64,000 nt of DNA from assembly GCA_011009095.1 (NCBI GenBank), contig VTPC01091033.1:444795-508794 (forward strand), read 5' to 3'. This stretch comes from Ignelater luminosus. Taxonomy: Eukaryota > Arthropoda > Insecta > Coleoptera > Elateridae. The notes below the pieces were generated by a model. It was not told where the DNA came from. It searched no databases and saw only the letters and a program-made list of their open reading frames with translations. Numbering within the stretch: the stretch's first letter is position 1; every line of letters starts with the position of its first letter. A program made the position numbers and the translations under genes. This document shows, piece after piece, positions 35,901 to 46,429 of the stretch.

Positions 35901-38207
35901 CTGGAACAAACTAAAGGTGATTCCGATTATGAGGAAAAGGTAAGAAAATTTTTAGAGGAAAGTGCACGTTGGAAAAAAGAAAAAAAAGGTGATGATGGTA
36001 AAAAGAAAAAGAAGAAGAAGGATAAGAAGGCTAAGAAAGAAAGTAAAAAGAAACGTAAAGAGAAGAAGTTGAAGCGTAAACATTTTGATTTAAGCGAATT
36101 AGAAGATTTGGAAAATAAGAAATTGAGAGATGCCCTCAAAAAGGAATTGGGAATCAAAGAAAAGCGTAGTAAGCGACACAATGCAAATTCTGACGATGAA
36201 GATTATTTACTCCAGAAGGCTGGTTACAGCAAAAGGTGTGTTAGAAATAATTAGTAAGCAAACTTTTAATATGATAATTTTATTGGATTGAATTTACAGG
36301 TTTTTGGATAGTTTGCCAGATTTAGATGAATTAGAATCCAAGTTGAATGCATATTATGCATTGGAAAAAGAATCTAAGAGGTAATTAAATGCAAGGAGAA
36401 TTTACTGTATATATATTTCCTTATATTGTGTAGTCGTTTCAGGAGTGAGTTAAGTGACAGCCCTAAGAGGTCCCTGATTTTGGATTCTCCATCGCCAACA
36501 CGTGAGCAAAAAGCTCGGCAGGCTGTAGCGGAAGCCACTGCTTCTGCTACAGCAAGCGGAGCACCAACGAAGTGGAAGATGCAAATTGGAAACGCATCTT
36601 CTAGTGGCGGTTCCCGATTCAAAAAGAAGCCCGAACGTGAAGAATGGTCGGAAGAGCAAATGTTGGACAAGCGTCTGGGCAAAAGTGGGGATCTTTTGGA
36701 TGAGGGTAGTAAGAAAATGCCTCCCTTACCACCAATGCCTGGCGAGAAGAATATGAGCGTGCGTAAAGCGATGGCGCTCAAAGAAGTTCCGCCGCCGACT
36801 ACTAAAAAGGAGCCAGAGTTACCTAAAAAGCAGCCTAAACCTCCACCGCCTGCTCCTCAAAACAAACCTCTTATTCCTCCAGGTCAGGTTGTTTTGGATA
36901 AATTTGGGAATTTCAGATTGCTATCGCCTACTCAAAGATTGCAAACAGAACGTAATGATGATTTACCGCCTTTACCTCCTGGGGCACCTCCAAAGGATTC
37001 TTATCCAGGTATAATATAGGTAAAGGGGCGGAAATTTCTTGATTTAATTCAATTTGTGCAGGTTTTCTTTTAGTAATCTATGGCTACATTGAATAATGCC
37101 AAACAGTTAAAAAATTGAGTTTTATACTGGATGAACATGTTGCCTGCACGTACGTGAATTGGATACGATCAAAAAAGGGGTGCTTTTTTTTAGACCAAAA
37201 AAATAATTTAGGAACTTCTTTCTCTCTTGAAAATTGACATTAATATCGTTGGTTTCCTGATTTCAGGTACTCGTAAGCCACCAGAACCGCCAGGAAGGCC
37301 GAGATCGGGCAGCAGATCGTCGAGAAGGAGTCGTTCGAGATCGCGCGGTCGCAAATACAGCCGTTCACGATCCTCGAGTTTATCACGTTCGCGTTCCAGG
37401 AGTTACCGTAGCCGTTCTAGGTCCTATTACAGTCGATCCAGGTCTCGTTCTGGATCATACTATTCACGCAGTCGTTCTCGCTCACGTAGTTACTCTGGCG
37501 AAAGGCGGCGTTACAGGCGCGGTGGTTTTCGTGGGGGTAGATACGGTGATCGAGGAACTTATTATAAACCTAGATTGCCACCACGAGGTGGAAATTACAA
37601 CAGAGGTAGAGGAAATTATTACAGGGATTCGAGGGATGGTTACAGAGATTACAGAGGTCGTGGTAGGCCTTACAATACTAGGGGAGGGAGGAGACCACGT
37701 GGACGTTTCAATAGGGGAGGTTATCGAGATTACAGAGATCGAAGGTAAGATTGATTGAAAAAGGTTTTTCATCGTCCTTAATATATCTTTCTCATTGTTT
37801 ATGGCAATAGGTATGATAGAAGCAGATCTCGTGACCGTAGCAGATCGTTAAGTGGCAGCCGCGATCGAGAATCGGTAGATACTATGAGGAAAGTGAATGC
37901 TGAAAAGGAGAAGATCAATAAGTATCTAGATAACGATGGGGAACCTATTAGGCACGAGGGGCCGTTGTCTGAAGGGGAGGACAGGGACGATTATACCAGT
38001 GAAAACAACAAATATGTTGATCGTGACAGTTATGACGGAAAATGGGGAGAAAAGAGTAGTAGTAATGGTGGGGGAGATGAAAAACACAAAGGTATTCCTA
38101 ATGAAACAAATTTGGAAGAAATGGACAAATTTTTAGATAAAGCCAAAAAAGATAAAAAGGAAGAGATGTTGGAACGAAATAAGGAATTCTTAAAAGATAA
38201 GTCTTAA
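20958..38207 (+). CDS. TTC14: TTC14 orthologue, S1 and TPR domain protein with RS/RGG tail
   Basis: Nine coding exons: 20958-21317, 21373-21504, 32922-33142, 34488-34625, 34934-36235, 36300-36380, 36443-37008, 37267-37744, 37811-38207; all junctions are GT-AG and phases agree, giving 1224 aa. The start [20 protein letters not shown] parallels vertebrate TTC14, as do AIMPPFE, an S1-type RNA-binding segment (~121-205, [15 protein letters not shown]), [15 protein letters not shown] and the TPRs (~300-415, [34 protein letters not shown]). Then come poly-Ala (~447-458), poly-Ser (~495-530), long Lys/Glu-rich segments, a proline-rich stretch, an RS domain (~945-1000) and RGG/RGR repeats (~1010-1090). 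This low-complexity C-terminus is longer than in vertebrates (~770 aa total). A nuclear RNA-processing role is inferred from S1, RS and RGG; function in insects is not established. Alternative acceptors 9 bases apart precede exon 7. Confidence 0.93.
22284..22777. mobile_element. MITE with perfect 17-bp inverted ends, PIF/Harbinger-like
   Basis: Starts TGCCCGGTTTCTGAAAG (22284-22300) and ends with its exact reverse complement (22761-22777). Flanked on both sides by CTA, a 3-bp target duplication as used by PIF/Harbinger elements. 494 bp, no coding capacity. The subterminal sequence is rich in CGATAAAGTTATGCAT and TATCGGTT motifs in both orientations. The perfect ends suggest a relatively young insertion in the TTC14 intron. 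Confidence 0.8.
25570..25995 (-). mobile_element. DUF4817-type mariner-like element relic (N-terminal HTH)
   Basis: Minus-strand translation near 25990-25900 gives [20 protein letters not shown], matching the conserved start of insect transposases with a DUF4817 helix-turn-helix (pattern EY-DM---YG----N---A). It is followed in a shifted frame by a stretch aligning to the RLRETG region. No catalytic region nearby. A short, old fragment inside the TTC14 intron. Confidence 0.5.
26801..27610 (-). mobile_element. pogo/Tigger-like transposase relic (DDE_1, jerky/CENP-B type)
   Basis: On the minus strand, [11 protein letters not shown] (about 27460-27390) matches the LDNH catalytic block of DDE_1 transposases. 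It is followed after a break by [20 protein letters not shown] (consensus LPPHTSH-LQPLD--FF), [45 protein letters not shown] (consensus A-A--NA--GFR-TGI-P). The C-terminal ~170 residues are open; upstream parts are broken and the N-terminal HTH region is not seen. Inactive. Confidence 0.75.
27895..30529 (+). mobile_element. DUF4817 mariner-like element, internally deleted, interrupted by an hAT
   Basis: Ends TACAGGGTATAG (27895) and TACACCCTGTA (30519-30529), TA-ended as in Tc1/mariner elements. Coding starts at 28384: [42 protein letters not shown] (DUF4817 HTH). After the inserted hAT it resumes with [20 protein letters not shown], then jumps to [20 protein letters not shown] and [13 protein letters not shown], ending GGAHFEHIL. 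The catalytic middle is missing, so this copy is a nonautonomous deletion derivative. A fuller copy is on the minus strand at 58431-59998. Confidence 0.8.
28592..29874 (+). mobile_element. Nested hAT element (ZMYM1-like), 1283 bp, with exact 8-bp target duplication
   Basis: Starts CAGTGTCAGC and ends GCGGGCCGCCACTG; flanked on both sides by GCTCGTGG (28584-28591 and 29875-29882), an exact 8-bp duplication as made by hAT transposases. It carries only C-terminal transposase parts: 28990-29187, 29206-29469, and a dimerisation (hATC) block at 29469-29700 ([38 protein letters not shown]). Frames are broken and the N-terminal zinc finger and catalytic core are missing, so it was mobilised as a deletion derivative. 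It postdates the DUF4817 element it interrupts. Confidence 0.88.
34158..34182. repeat. (GA)n microsatellite
   Basis: About 12 uninterrupted AG units in the TTC14 intron between the exons ending at 33142 and starting at 34488. Confidence 0.9.
36434..36443 (+). promoter_or_regulatory. TTC14: Tandem alternative 3' splice sites of a TTC14 exon, 9 bases apart
   Basis: Acceptors TGTAG (exon from 36434) and GTTTCAG (exon from 36443) both keep the reading frame; the first adds three residues to the Ser/Arg-rich segment around [10 protein letters not shown]. The downstream site has the better pyrimidine context, so I used it in the gene model. Confidence 0.5.
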
Positions 38208-38463
38208 GTAGATTCCATAATAATAGTATATTCATGGATATATTTTTTAACAGACTTTGGTTTATAGTTTTATAATAACTACTTGGTTTTCTTTTTTTTC
38301 TTCTTTTAATAAGTAATATTAGTTGTGTCATACTACCGAGTATTAAAATAAGGTTTGTTTCCATTAGAACGAAAAAATGTAGCTGTTTATTGTTTAATAA
38401 TGCAAATTTTGAATTATTTAGATCTCTTGTATACAAACATCGTGTTTAATAATTAAAAAGATG

Positions 38464-38469
38464 AATAAA
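38464..38469 (+). terminator. TTC14: Candidate polyadenylation signal of TTC14
   Basis: AATAAATAAATAAAATT about 257 bases after the TTC14 stop codon, the first clustered AATAAA motifs downstream. Confidence 0.5.
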
Positions 38470-38804
38470 TAAATAAAATTAAGGATTTATTGTTGGGTTA
38501 AAGTCTGACATAACCTCAAACTCTTTATTTTTCCAACTTTTTCCTGATCCTTACTTGCTTGAGTGTTTTATTTTGAAAGAATGTAAAGTTTCTGGTGCTT
38601 ACTAATTGATAATCTTGATCTTTAGGATCTTGAAGGCATAAAAGTGAAAAATTAATTTTTGTAAAGTAAGGTTATGGTCCTTATGTTGATTGGTACAAAC
38701 TGTATTTATGGTTAGTTGGTTCGCACCTGACAATGAATGCTGAAAAAGGGGTTTGTTTATATTCACGGGTTTATTTATAAATTGATAGATATGTTTCAAC
38801 CTTA

Positions 38805-39268
38805 GATCATATATACTCCGTAGATAAAGCCTTCAGCCACAAGTTTGTGCCAAGATTCACATCAACTTGTCATTATAAGACATGCGCAGTGTGTTTTCCG
38901 CAATTTTGCGTTGTTGAAAAAGCAGTGTCGTCCGTAAGCATCAGGGTATAGATATCTATACGCTGTAAGCATACACGGTGTTGTGATTTGCAGTTTTTTT
39001 TTTTACTATTTTATTTGTATTCTAAATTTATTTTTTTTTGTTCCTGGGTCATCCAATAATCTATAGATACAAGGATAAATAAAAATAACATTATTGCTGC
39101 CTTTTGACACATTTCTGTTGCCTCTGTAGGAAATTTGCGTAAGTACGCCAATGATTTTTGAAGTTACGAGATTTACTTATTGTGCATGCGCTACAATGAC
39201 TGAATGTTGGCACAAACCAAATGCATTAGCTGAATGTAGAAGGCGTTATCCACGGAGTATATATGATC
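38805..39268. mobile_element. TA-flanked MITE, 464 bp, Tc1/mariner-like
   Basis: Inverted ends GATCATATATACTCCGT (38805 onward) and ACGGAGTATATATGATC (ending 39268) extend with mismatches to about 25 bp. TA lies directly outside each end (38803-38804, 39269-39270). No coding capacity. It sits about 600 bp past the end of TTC14. Confidence 0.8.
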
Positions 39269-39458
39269 TAAAGCTAACTTGTTTTTTTATTTTTCTTATT
39301 TTTTATGAATCTAACCATACATAATGGTTGCTTGCAAAATTGATCCATAAAGCAACTGGTTTTTCAGACATTCAAACCAGAATAGAAAAGAATTTATTGC
39401 AACAGTCAATTAGGTTGACATATGCACCATACCTTAAGATTAATAAAAGACTATAGTA

Positions 39459-40250
39459 TACAGGATGTATCAAAAAAAGTCTTAAAAATATAAGGGAATT
39501 TTTCATTATAAAGTAAAGACGTAAATCTGCTATTAAAATCTTCTTTTCGATGTCTAGTCTTTCAGAAAACAATTGTTAAAGTTTTATACTGAAGAACACT
39601 ACTTGTCAAGAAACTTGGTACTCAAAGTATACTTTTCAAATGCAGTCTATTTTTGTAAGTTTTCTTACTGTTTATTGAAAATGTGAAAACGCTGCTTTTT
39701 CTTCCAGCTGATTAATTTTTGTAACCTGCAGTTTTGTACAACTGACAACACTGTGCTTACATGATGTATTAGTGTACTATGCTTATTCAAGTTTCAGTAA
39801 AATACAAATGCCATTTATTTGTCAATATTGTAAAAATTATGTTGTTTGATAAAAATTAAAATCGTTTGATTATGAATTACACCTTGGATGAGTATACCGA
39901 TATGATTTTAATTTATGGTGCCTATAACAGGATTTCTGCAGAAGGTACAAGAAATATGCACTTCAATATTCAGCATAATGGTATCAAAGTGCAAATGTAA
40001 TTTGATGTTTGTAGCCAAGTTTGAGAGAAACAGGTAATTTAGCATCTACTTCATCACTTGATTAAAGACACCTGAAACAAAAGATGCTGTTCTTCAAGCA
40101 AACGAGAACAATCCCAGAAGAGCACACAGGGTGTGGTGTGATCATATTACTAGTATACCAGGAAAATAATAATCGAAAGATTCCTAATAATACAGTTGTT
40201 CTAAACAAATTTTTAAAATCCCTGAATTGAATTTACTTTGACATTTGGTG
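39459..40250 (+). mobile_element. DUF4817 mariner-like element relic, 5' part only
   Basis: Begins with a mariner-type terminus (TACAGGATG at 39459). The translation from 39872 reads MNYTLDEYTDMILIYGAYNR, the conserved DUF4817 start, followed in another frame by SETGNLAS and PETKDAVLQANENNPRRAHR. The catalytic domain and the right end are missing. Related to the copies at 27895, 25570 and 58431 but of a more distant subfamily. Confidence 0.65.
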
Positions 40251-41428
40251 TTTCAATTTAAATGACTTTTATGTCAAATAAGTCAATATATTTCCAGCAG
40301 AAAAGGAATTTTTCAAAAAAGTACATTTAAAAGTTGGGTAAACTTTCTTAGAGAAAAACAAGTTATTCTTAAAAGTAAGTATTTCTATTCATATACCTAC
40401 CTGTCACTTATAGAGTTGACTGTAGGACAATAATAACTGCAAAGAACAAATATGGCGTACGTTTAAGTAAGAAAGGAGAATTATGATGGTGAGTGGTGGA
40501 ATGTTTTATCATTGGCTTACTTTAAAAGTACATTATTCAGACTACTTCACTTTATTTATCCACTTTTTTTGGATTACTTGATTGCTGATTTTGGACCAAA
40601 GCATTTAATCCTACTCCTAATAACTGTCTGTTCCAAAAAATCTGATTTTAATAAACCTCATTATTTAAAATGGACATTAAATGTCCAATGAAACATCAAT
40701 TGAACCACGGTTATTAACTTCAGATATAAATAAATAATCAACAAGAAGTTGACAAGAAATCACTTTGAAATCAAATAAAAAAATCGGCAGGCCATGGCAT
40801 TGAGTTGGTGTTTATAATAATGGTAAACAAAATAATATGAAGGTCTGTAAAAATGCAAGCACAAAATGTGAAAAATAATCTTTTTTGGTATTTGACATAT
40901 AAAACCTTTTTTCAATATTTGAATTTGTCGCGACCAGTCCAGTGACTCAGGGATGTAAGGTTAGAATTGTGTTCAGATGGGGTGTAGTTTATAGTTTATG
41001 CTACGATTTTACTATGTTGTTGTGTTGTCCTTATGTTTTGTATTTATGAGTCTGATTAAAATAATATTTAAAATAGTTACGGCTGTCCTTGCAGATCTTG
41101 TTGACAGTTGTACATTTATAACCTAAAATTTACAACTGCCAACAGAGGTTGAGACGAATTATAAATAAAACAAAATACGGTCGGTCACGCACATATTTTC
41201 TGCAAACCTTTCCCCCACCGCACCTCCCAATCAAAGTTCCATCTCTATAGGATTAACCGTTTCTGAGATAAGAAAAAACCAAAATGCGGTAGGTCCAGTG
41301 CGCAGCTTATACAAACCTTCCCCCTCCCACCCATCAGCCATTTCTGAGAGACTCAATATATCTAAACTACACACATGGAAAAAAAGTTGATATTGTAATT
41401 TTGCCGGTTTACATTCTTATTACTGTCA
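40251..41428. other. No gene recognised
   Basis: AT-rich DNA without convincing frames. Two GC-richer patches near 41180-41230 and 41295-41340 share similar wording (GCAAACCTTTCCCCCACC and ACAAACCTTCCCCCTCCCAC), an imperfect direct repeat of roughly 115-bp period. Confidence 0.4.
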
Positions 41429-41918
41429 CAGTATATAGCGTGTCCACATTTCGATGCTCACTATTGGGATCTCGGAAATTGTAAGAGATACGAAGTCGGT
41501 TAAATTAGAAAAGATTTGGCTATTTTGGAGATCAGTTTACTTATACTTTTGTTTTTTCAAAAAAGTTCACGGCTTACTAGATATTTGCTAAAAACGAAAT
41601 TATCTTATTTTTTTAAAGTGAAATATCTCAGAAACGAGCAAAGAGGGTGTGTTAGAGAATTTACTCCGAAACACAAAAAAATTATTTTCACAATGTCTTT
41701 TGTTTTACTTCGGCGGTGAAACGTAAATCCAAATTTTTTCTAATGGATCGCCTACTTGATTTCCATATTACTAAACAGCACGCCTTAAATGCTTTTCAGT
41801 GATACATGGTTTGACATGGCTATTCTTTTGTAGCCAAATCTTTTCTAATTTAACCGACTTCGTATCTCTTACAATTTCCGAGATCCCCAATAATGAGCAT
41901 CGAAATGTGGACACACTG
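41429..41918. mobile_element. Palindromic MITE, ~490 bp, with long inverted ends
   Basis: Left arm: CAGTATATAGCGTGTCCACA, then TTTCGATGCTCACTATTGGG, ATCTCGGAAATTGTAAGAGA, TACGAAGTCGGTTAAATTAG. The right arm (about 41838-41918) is its near-perfect reverse complement, giving arms of about 85-90 bp. No coding capacity. A half-copy is present at 62920-63134 and a diverged end at 4924. Confidence 0.75.
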
Positions 41919-42125
41919 CATTCAAACTGTATAATATACCTTTTCCACCCCTTTTATAATAATGTAAGATCAAGTAGCCACTGTTAAACTTTCTCAGAAA
42001 ATTTTTGTTTTCATATTTTTTTAAGTGTTGAGTTGGACAAGATATTTTTATTTAATACCGAGTTGAATTTATATATTTAAACAGAAGATTTCTACAAAAC
42101 GGAAACGCACAATTGTTGTATATCA

Positions 42126-43860
42126 TGGAAAGGGTTTGTTTAACTAGTCCTGAAGCAAACGGAGCAATTGGCATGCTTCAGGCTGGCCTGCGGCAAGTTG
42201 ACGTTGCTGCCCAGCTACATATAACGCAAAGTGTGATAAGCACACTAAAAAATTTGAAAAACTGGATCTGTTAAACAAAGACCTCGCATGGATAGACCAC
42301 GAACTCCGACAGATACGTATCAATTACTGCAAAAAGAAATGTAACCTATCCCTGTTTGAGAATAAGAAATTCTTTCTATCAAGCAACAGGACTGAATATA
42401 ACACGTAGAACCATTCTTAATCGACTACAAGAAGTAGTAGAACTGCTAAAGATGGTGTCGGAAGCGATCTCAATAGAATGAAGAATGTATTCCCAGTAAG
42501 CACACATATATCTGATACATAACAATTAAAGCTCATTTGGGTAACATGGTAATGTAACAAAGATACATATAATTTACATATCAGTTACTTTATTTTGTTA
42601 TATATCCGATACAATCACAAAAGATGTATCTGAGATGTATCATTTACTATAGTATCTGTAGCATCAGTGATATGTAAATATTGTAATGTATCTTATATGT
42701 ATCAGAGACGTCACATTAAAATCTTACAAATGGAGCCATAACTATTTGAACCCCATTGTTAAAATGACAATTTAATTTTAGTTAAAACATCTTTTAGTTA
42801 TTGTAACAATAATGATTCGCTGTAATTGACGAACAACTATAATCTTTATAATACAATACGTTGTTATTTTTTTGGCGTTCCTAGTAGATGGCGCCTTAGT
42901 ATTTTCATACTGTTAAATGTTATATTTGATTTGTATATAACCAGTATGAAACGTGCAAGCATCGACTTTCGTTATCTTCCATTGATGAGTCCAAACAAGG
43001 ACGAAACGATCATCTGGAGGTATTTTTATTGTTGTATATTTATTTATATTATATATACATATAAAATATATTTAATAATATATGATATTTATATAAAGTT
43101 TAGGTATTTGTGGGGAGATATGAATTTTGTATTTTATTTATTATAACCGATCCTAGCTTATTGTAATGTAACATTTTCAATTTGTTGGTTTTACTAGGGT
43201 TTGTGGTCTACATTACAGAACAACATACAATAATTAATTATAGTTATCATGCCAATAAGTATTTAACAATTTCTAATTTGTGTAGTTAATAATATATTTG
43301 GTTGTGTGTATATTAATCATACAGTATAGTCAATTTAACCATATTTTTACAGTGTATTATTGAATCAATATAACAAGAAGGAGCATCAAAAGCTTCTTTG
43401 CAGAATTGCAGTGTATAATATACATTAACCGTAATATAAAGGCAAGATCTCAGATACATATCATATATGTATTAACTTGTATCATATATGTATCTAACTT
43501 GTATCAGATACATATATGATACATCCAGTGACCATGTACTATCTCCTTAAATGTAGGTAACATGTATGTTACCAGTTACATAACATTAAAGCACTAAGTA
43601 AGTTGTTCTGTTATATATATACAGATCAGCTATGTACCTGTGCTTACTGGGTTATGTGTTATGTTTACTGATGAATCCAGAATTGCGTTAAATAGTGATT
43701 GTAGACGTGTGAGGGTATGAAGGTCTTCAAACAAGCAAAATCGACGAAACCTTATAGAAGAGGTACATTTATTTGGCAGCGGTGGAGTTATGGTTTGGGC
43801 AGGAATCTTTCTAGTTGGGCGCACGAAATTATACGTTTGCCAGAGAACTATGAAGCATCG
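42126..43860 (+). mobile_element. Tc1-like transposon relic split by a MITE
   Basis: Left part (42126-42490): MERVCLTSPEANGAIGMLQA, GLRQVDVAAQLHITQSVIST (paired-like HTH), later RNSFYQATGLNITRRTILNR, typical of Tc1 N-termini. Right part (43653-43855): VMFTDESRIALNSDC (first catalytic D), then GSGGVMVWAGIFLVGRTKL. The remaining catalytic region is lost. Both parts carry disruptions, and the MITE at 42492-43651 separates them. Confidence 0.75.
42492..43651. mobile_element. MITE-like element with CCCAGTAAGCACA ends and dense GATACAT subterminal repeats
   Basis: Perfect 13-bp inverted ends CCCAGTAAGCACA (42492-42504) and TGTGCTTACTGGG (43639-43651). The interrupted Tc1 gene rejoins cleanly if one TT is removed, implying a 2-bp TT target duplication. 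Both flanks are crowded with GATACAT/ATGTATC motifs in both orientations (about 42510-42710 and 43440-43560). An exon-like stretch at 42945-43019 (MKRASIDFRYLPLMSPNKDE, preceded by an AG, followed by GTATTT) could be a captured or residual exon. Superfamily not recognised. Confidence 0.7.
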
Positions 43861-44190
43861 GTTAAATGGGATGAAAGTTGGCTATTTATAGGGCCTTTTT
43901 GTTGGCGTTTGCAAAATCTAGATATCTTGAACAGTTTCAGAGATATTTAAAAAAAAGTAGATTTCTCGATTTTCGTTAGTTTTTCTTTCTTTTATTTGAA
44001 GAGTGTTTTGTTATAAAATCCACGTTTAATTTTATATATTTTATTATATAAATATCATGACAAAAACATTAACATCCATCTTGGATTCTACATACTTCTT
44101 GAGTGTATATATCATTTCTGATTAAGTGGCTAACCTAACTTACATTAGTTACTAAACTTACACTATTGCCACACATGCATATACATAACA
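43861..44190. other. No gene recognised
   Basis: AT-rich stretch between the Tc1 relic and the tandem repeat. The first ~100 bases (TTAAATGGGATGAAAGTTGG onward) are vaguely like the mariner-type repeats at 4924 and 41429. Confidence 0.3.
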
Positions 44191-44690
44191 TTATATACAT
44201 AAATTAGATATAAAAAAATGGAGATTTCCAGCGAGTAATTTAAGCCATAATATTTGAGAATCAACACTTAGAATTTTGATATTTACACCAACAAGTGTGT
44301 TAATATTTGATTTTTCAGTCCATAAAATATGTTTATATAATATATAGGTCAATTATAATCATATTATATACATAAATTAGATGTAAAAAATGGAGATTTT
44401 CGGCGAGTAATTTAAGCCATAATGTTTGAGAATCAACACTTATAATTTTGATATTTACACCAACAAGTGTGTTAATATTTGATTTTTCAGTTCATAAAAT
44501 ATGTTTATATAATATATAGGTCAATTATAATCATATTATATACATAAATTAGATGTAAAAAATGGAGATTTTCGGCGAGTAATTTAAGCCATAATGTTTG
44601 AGAATCNNNNNNNNNNGACACTTAGAATTTTGATATTTACACCAACAAATATATTAATATTTGAATTTTCAGTCCGTAAAATATGTTTAT
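44191..44690. repeat. 172-bp tandem repeat, ~3 copies, with an N gap
   Basis: Copies begin at 44191, 44364 and 44536 (TTATATACATAAATTAGAT), periods 173 and 172 bp, very similar (shared blocks GGCGAGTAATTTAAGCC, CACCAACAAGTGTGTTAATA). Ten N at 44607-44616 interrupt the third copy, so the true number is uncertain and the array may be collapsed. Confidence 0.9.
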
Positions 44691-44879
44691 AAGTATATAA
44701 GTAAAAATCTACGTTGTAATATTATACCCATAATAACATGACGTTTCAAATCTAAGTTTCAAATGCACCAAATAACTGTGTACTTTATAGTAAAGAAAAC
44801 AATAAGAATTATTATAAATTATTTACATTTTATAATATTCTTTATTGTTTTTGTGCATAAACGGGTTGTCAATAGAAAT

Positions 44880-45830
44880 AAACTATAATTTACATTTCCG
44901 CGCGTCGGTGAGTATACCAACGTGTTCAACGAAGATAAACGAAAATAAACGAAGAAGGAAGGAAGACGCAACCCTTGCTTTACTACCATTTAGTTCTGTT
45001 TATTTATTTATTTGTGTTTTTGATTATTAGTGGAAACGAGGTAAGTGCAATACTATTTATGTTATTTCCTTCTTTAAACGCTAAGTGTAAACAAGCTTTT
45101 ATAGTATATTATTTGCGGTTACCGTTTGTTGTACCTACATAAATAGGCATATAAATAAAAAAAAATACATAGGCTTTAGGCAGCTGTCAAATCTTGTGTT
45201 TGCATTAATAAAATGTTTTTAAATAAAATTACACCTCAGCTTTAACTAAGAATGACAAACATTTTCAACTCCTTCTGTAGTATGAAATAAGTTTATTTTA
45301 TAAATCCTCGTGCAACTAAAATTAATAGTTATTTTTATTCTCAGGTTAGATTTTCACTGGAAGTGTCGGCTGGACTGACTGGTGCAGGAACTGATATTGT
45401 GTGTGAATTCCTTATTTTTTAATGTAAGTAAAGACGTGCCTTTTAAATTTCATAGTAAGCCAATTACTTATTTTAGATCCAGTTTCTACAAAGTATTGGT
45501 GGAGTTAGTGTTGAAGACACGGTTAAGAGAATTTTGATAGAATCTTCACCAATGAACTTTTCAGTTGGGAGGGCAGGAAGGGAAAGAGGAGATTGAACTA
45601 TTTGAATGTCATAAAACTAATAAGCCGTAAGTGCAATGTATTCCTTATTACTAAGCTGCCACTACTGGTAGTTTTTCTTATTTGTATTGTTTCAGGGATT
45701 CTAAGCGGTGGTCCCAACTCTGCCATATATGATCATAAGACTTTTGAGGCAAAAAGTAAAAGAATGGGTTCAGGCAGACCCAAACAAGAATCAATGCAGA
45801 AAAGGGTAATAAAATAACTAATAAAAATGA
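44880..45830 (+). pseudogene. Broken spliced gene resembling DUF4806 proteins, probably transposon-associated
   Basis: Exon-like blocks with good splice signals: up to 45040 (ACGAG|GTAAGT), 45346-45421 (TTCTCAG acceptor, GTAAGT donor), about 45478-45629 (TTTTAG acceptor, GCC|GTAAGT donor) and from 45695 (TTTCAG). The third encodes FLQSIGGVSVEDTVKRILIE followed, after a frame change, by WEGRKGKRRLNYLNVIKLIS. This matches the pattern of the DUF4806 domain (IGG--V-D-V-RIL, W-G--GK--F--L-L---I). The last exon encodes GPNSAIYDHKTFEAKSKRMG. The frame change and missing start mean it is not intact as given. DUF4806 genes are multicopy in insects; function unknown. Confidence 0.45.
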
Positions 45831-46429
45831 TAATGATAATGTTAATGCTTGACATCATTATTAAAATGTTTTGTTGAAATGTTTTTGTTTTATTCTCAAA
45901 CCTTGTTTTTTACTGTGTTAAACAGCTCTTAAAGGCAAAAGTAAAATACATAATGTTTCAGGCAGGCCCAAACAAGGTCCTCTATTATATATAATACGAC
46001 ATGATTTTTTACCCAATAATTTGTTAGTACCGTGAAAATACTGTTACTAGGCAATGGCTACAAGATTCAGCTTCTTTATTGGCAGATTATCACCAAAAAT
46101 AATTTACACAGGCTGGGGGGGTGATGAAGTGCACCATAGGAAAAGCAATAGTAAATCTAAATATTGGTGGAATGCTATCTTCCCAAACAATTTTTACAAT
46201 GAATTATTTTTTTCTTTCAAGACTTAACCACTTATCATGTTGACCTCCCCCTCGTTGTAACTTTTTTATATGAAAAAAAATAAATGTTAGTACCTACTTG
46301 ATTTTTTATTTAATCATGGCATATTTTGTCATAAAATTTTCATCCACGATTTCCATGTGGAGGAAGTTGCATTAGAGATGGAACTTTTATGTCAAAGTAA
46401 GCCTTGATTAAACTAAAAGTTGATGTATT

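Noticed and set aside
42826-43146. 106-codon plus-strand frame inside the CCCAGTAAGCACA element
   Set aside because: Mostly AT-driven aromatic/Ile residues; only the short segment RASIDFRYLPLMSPNKDE looks protein-like, so a whole-frame gene is not supported.
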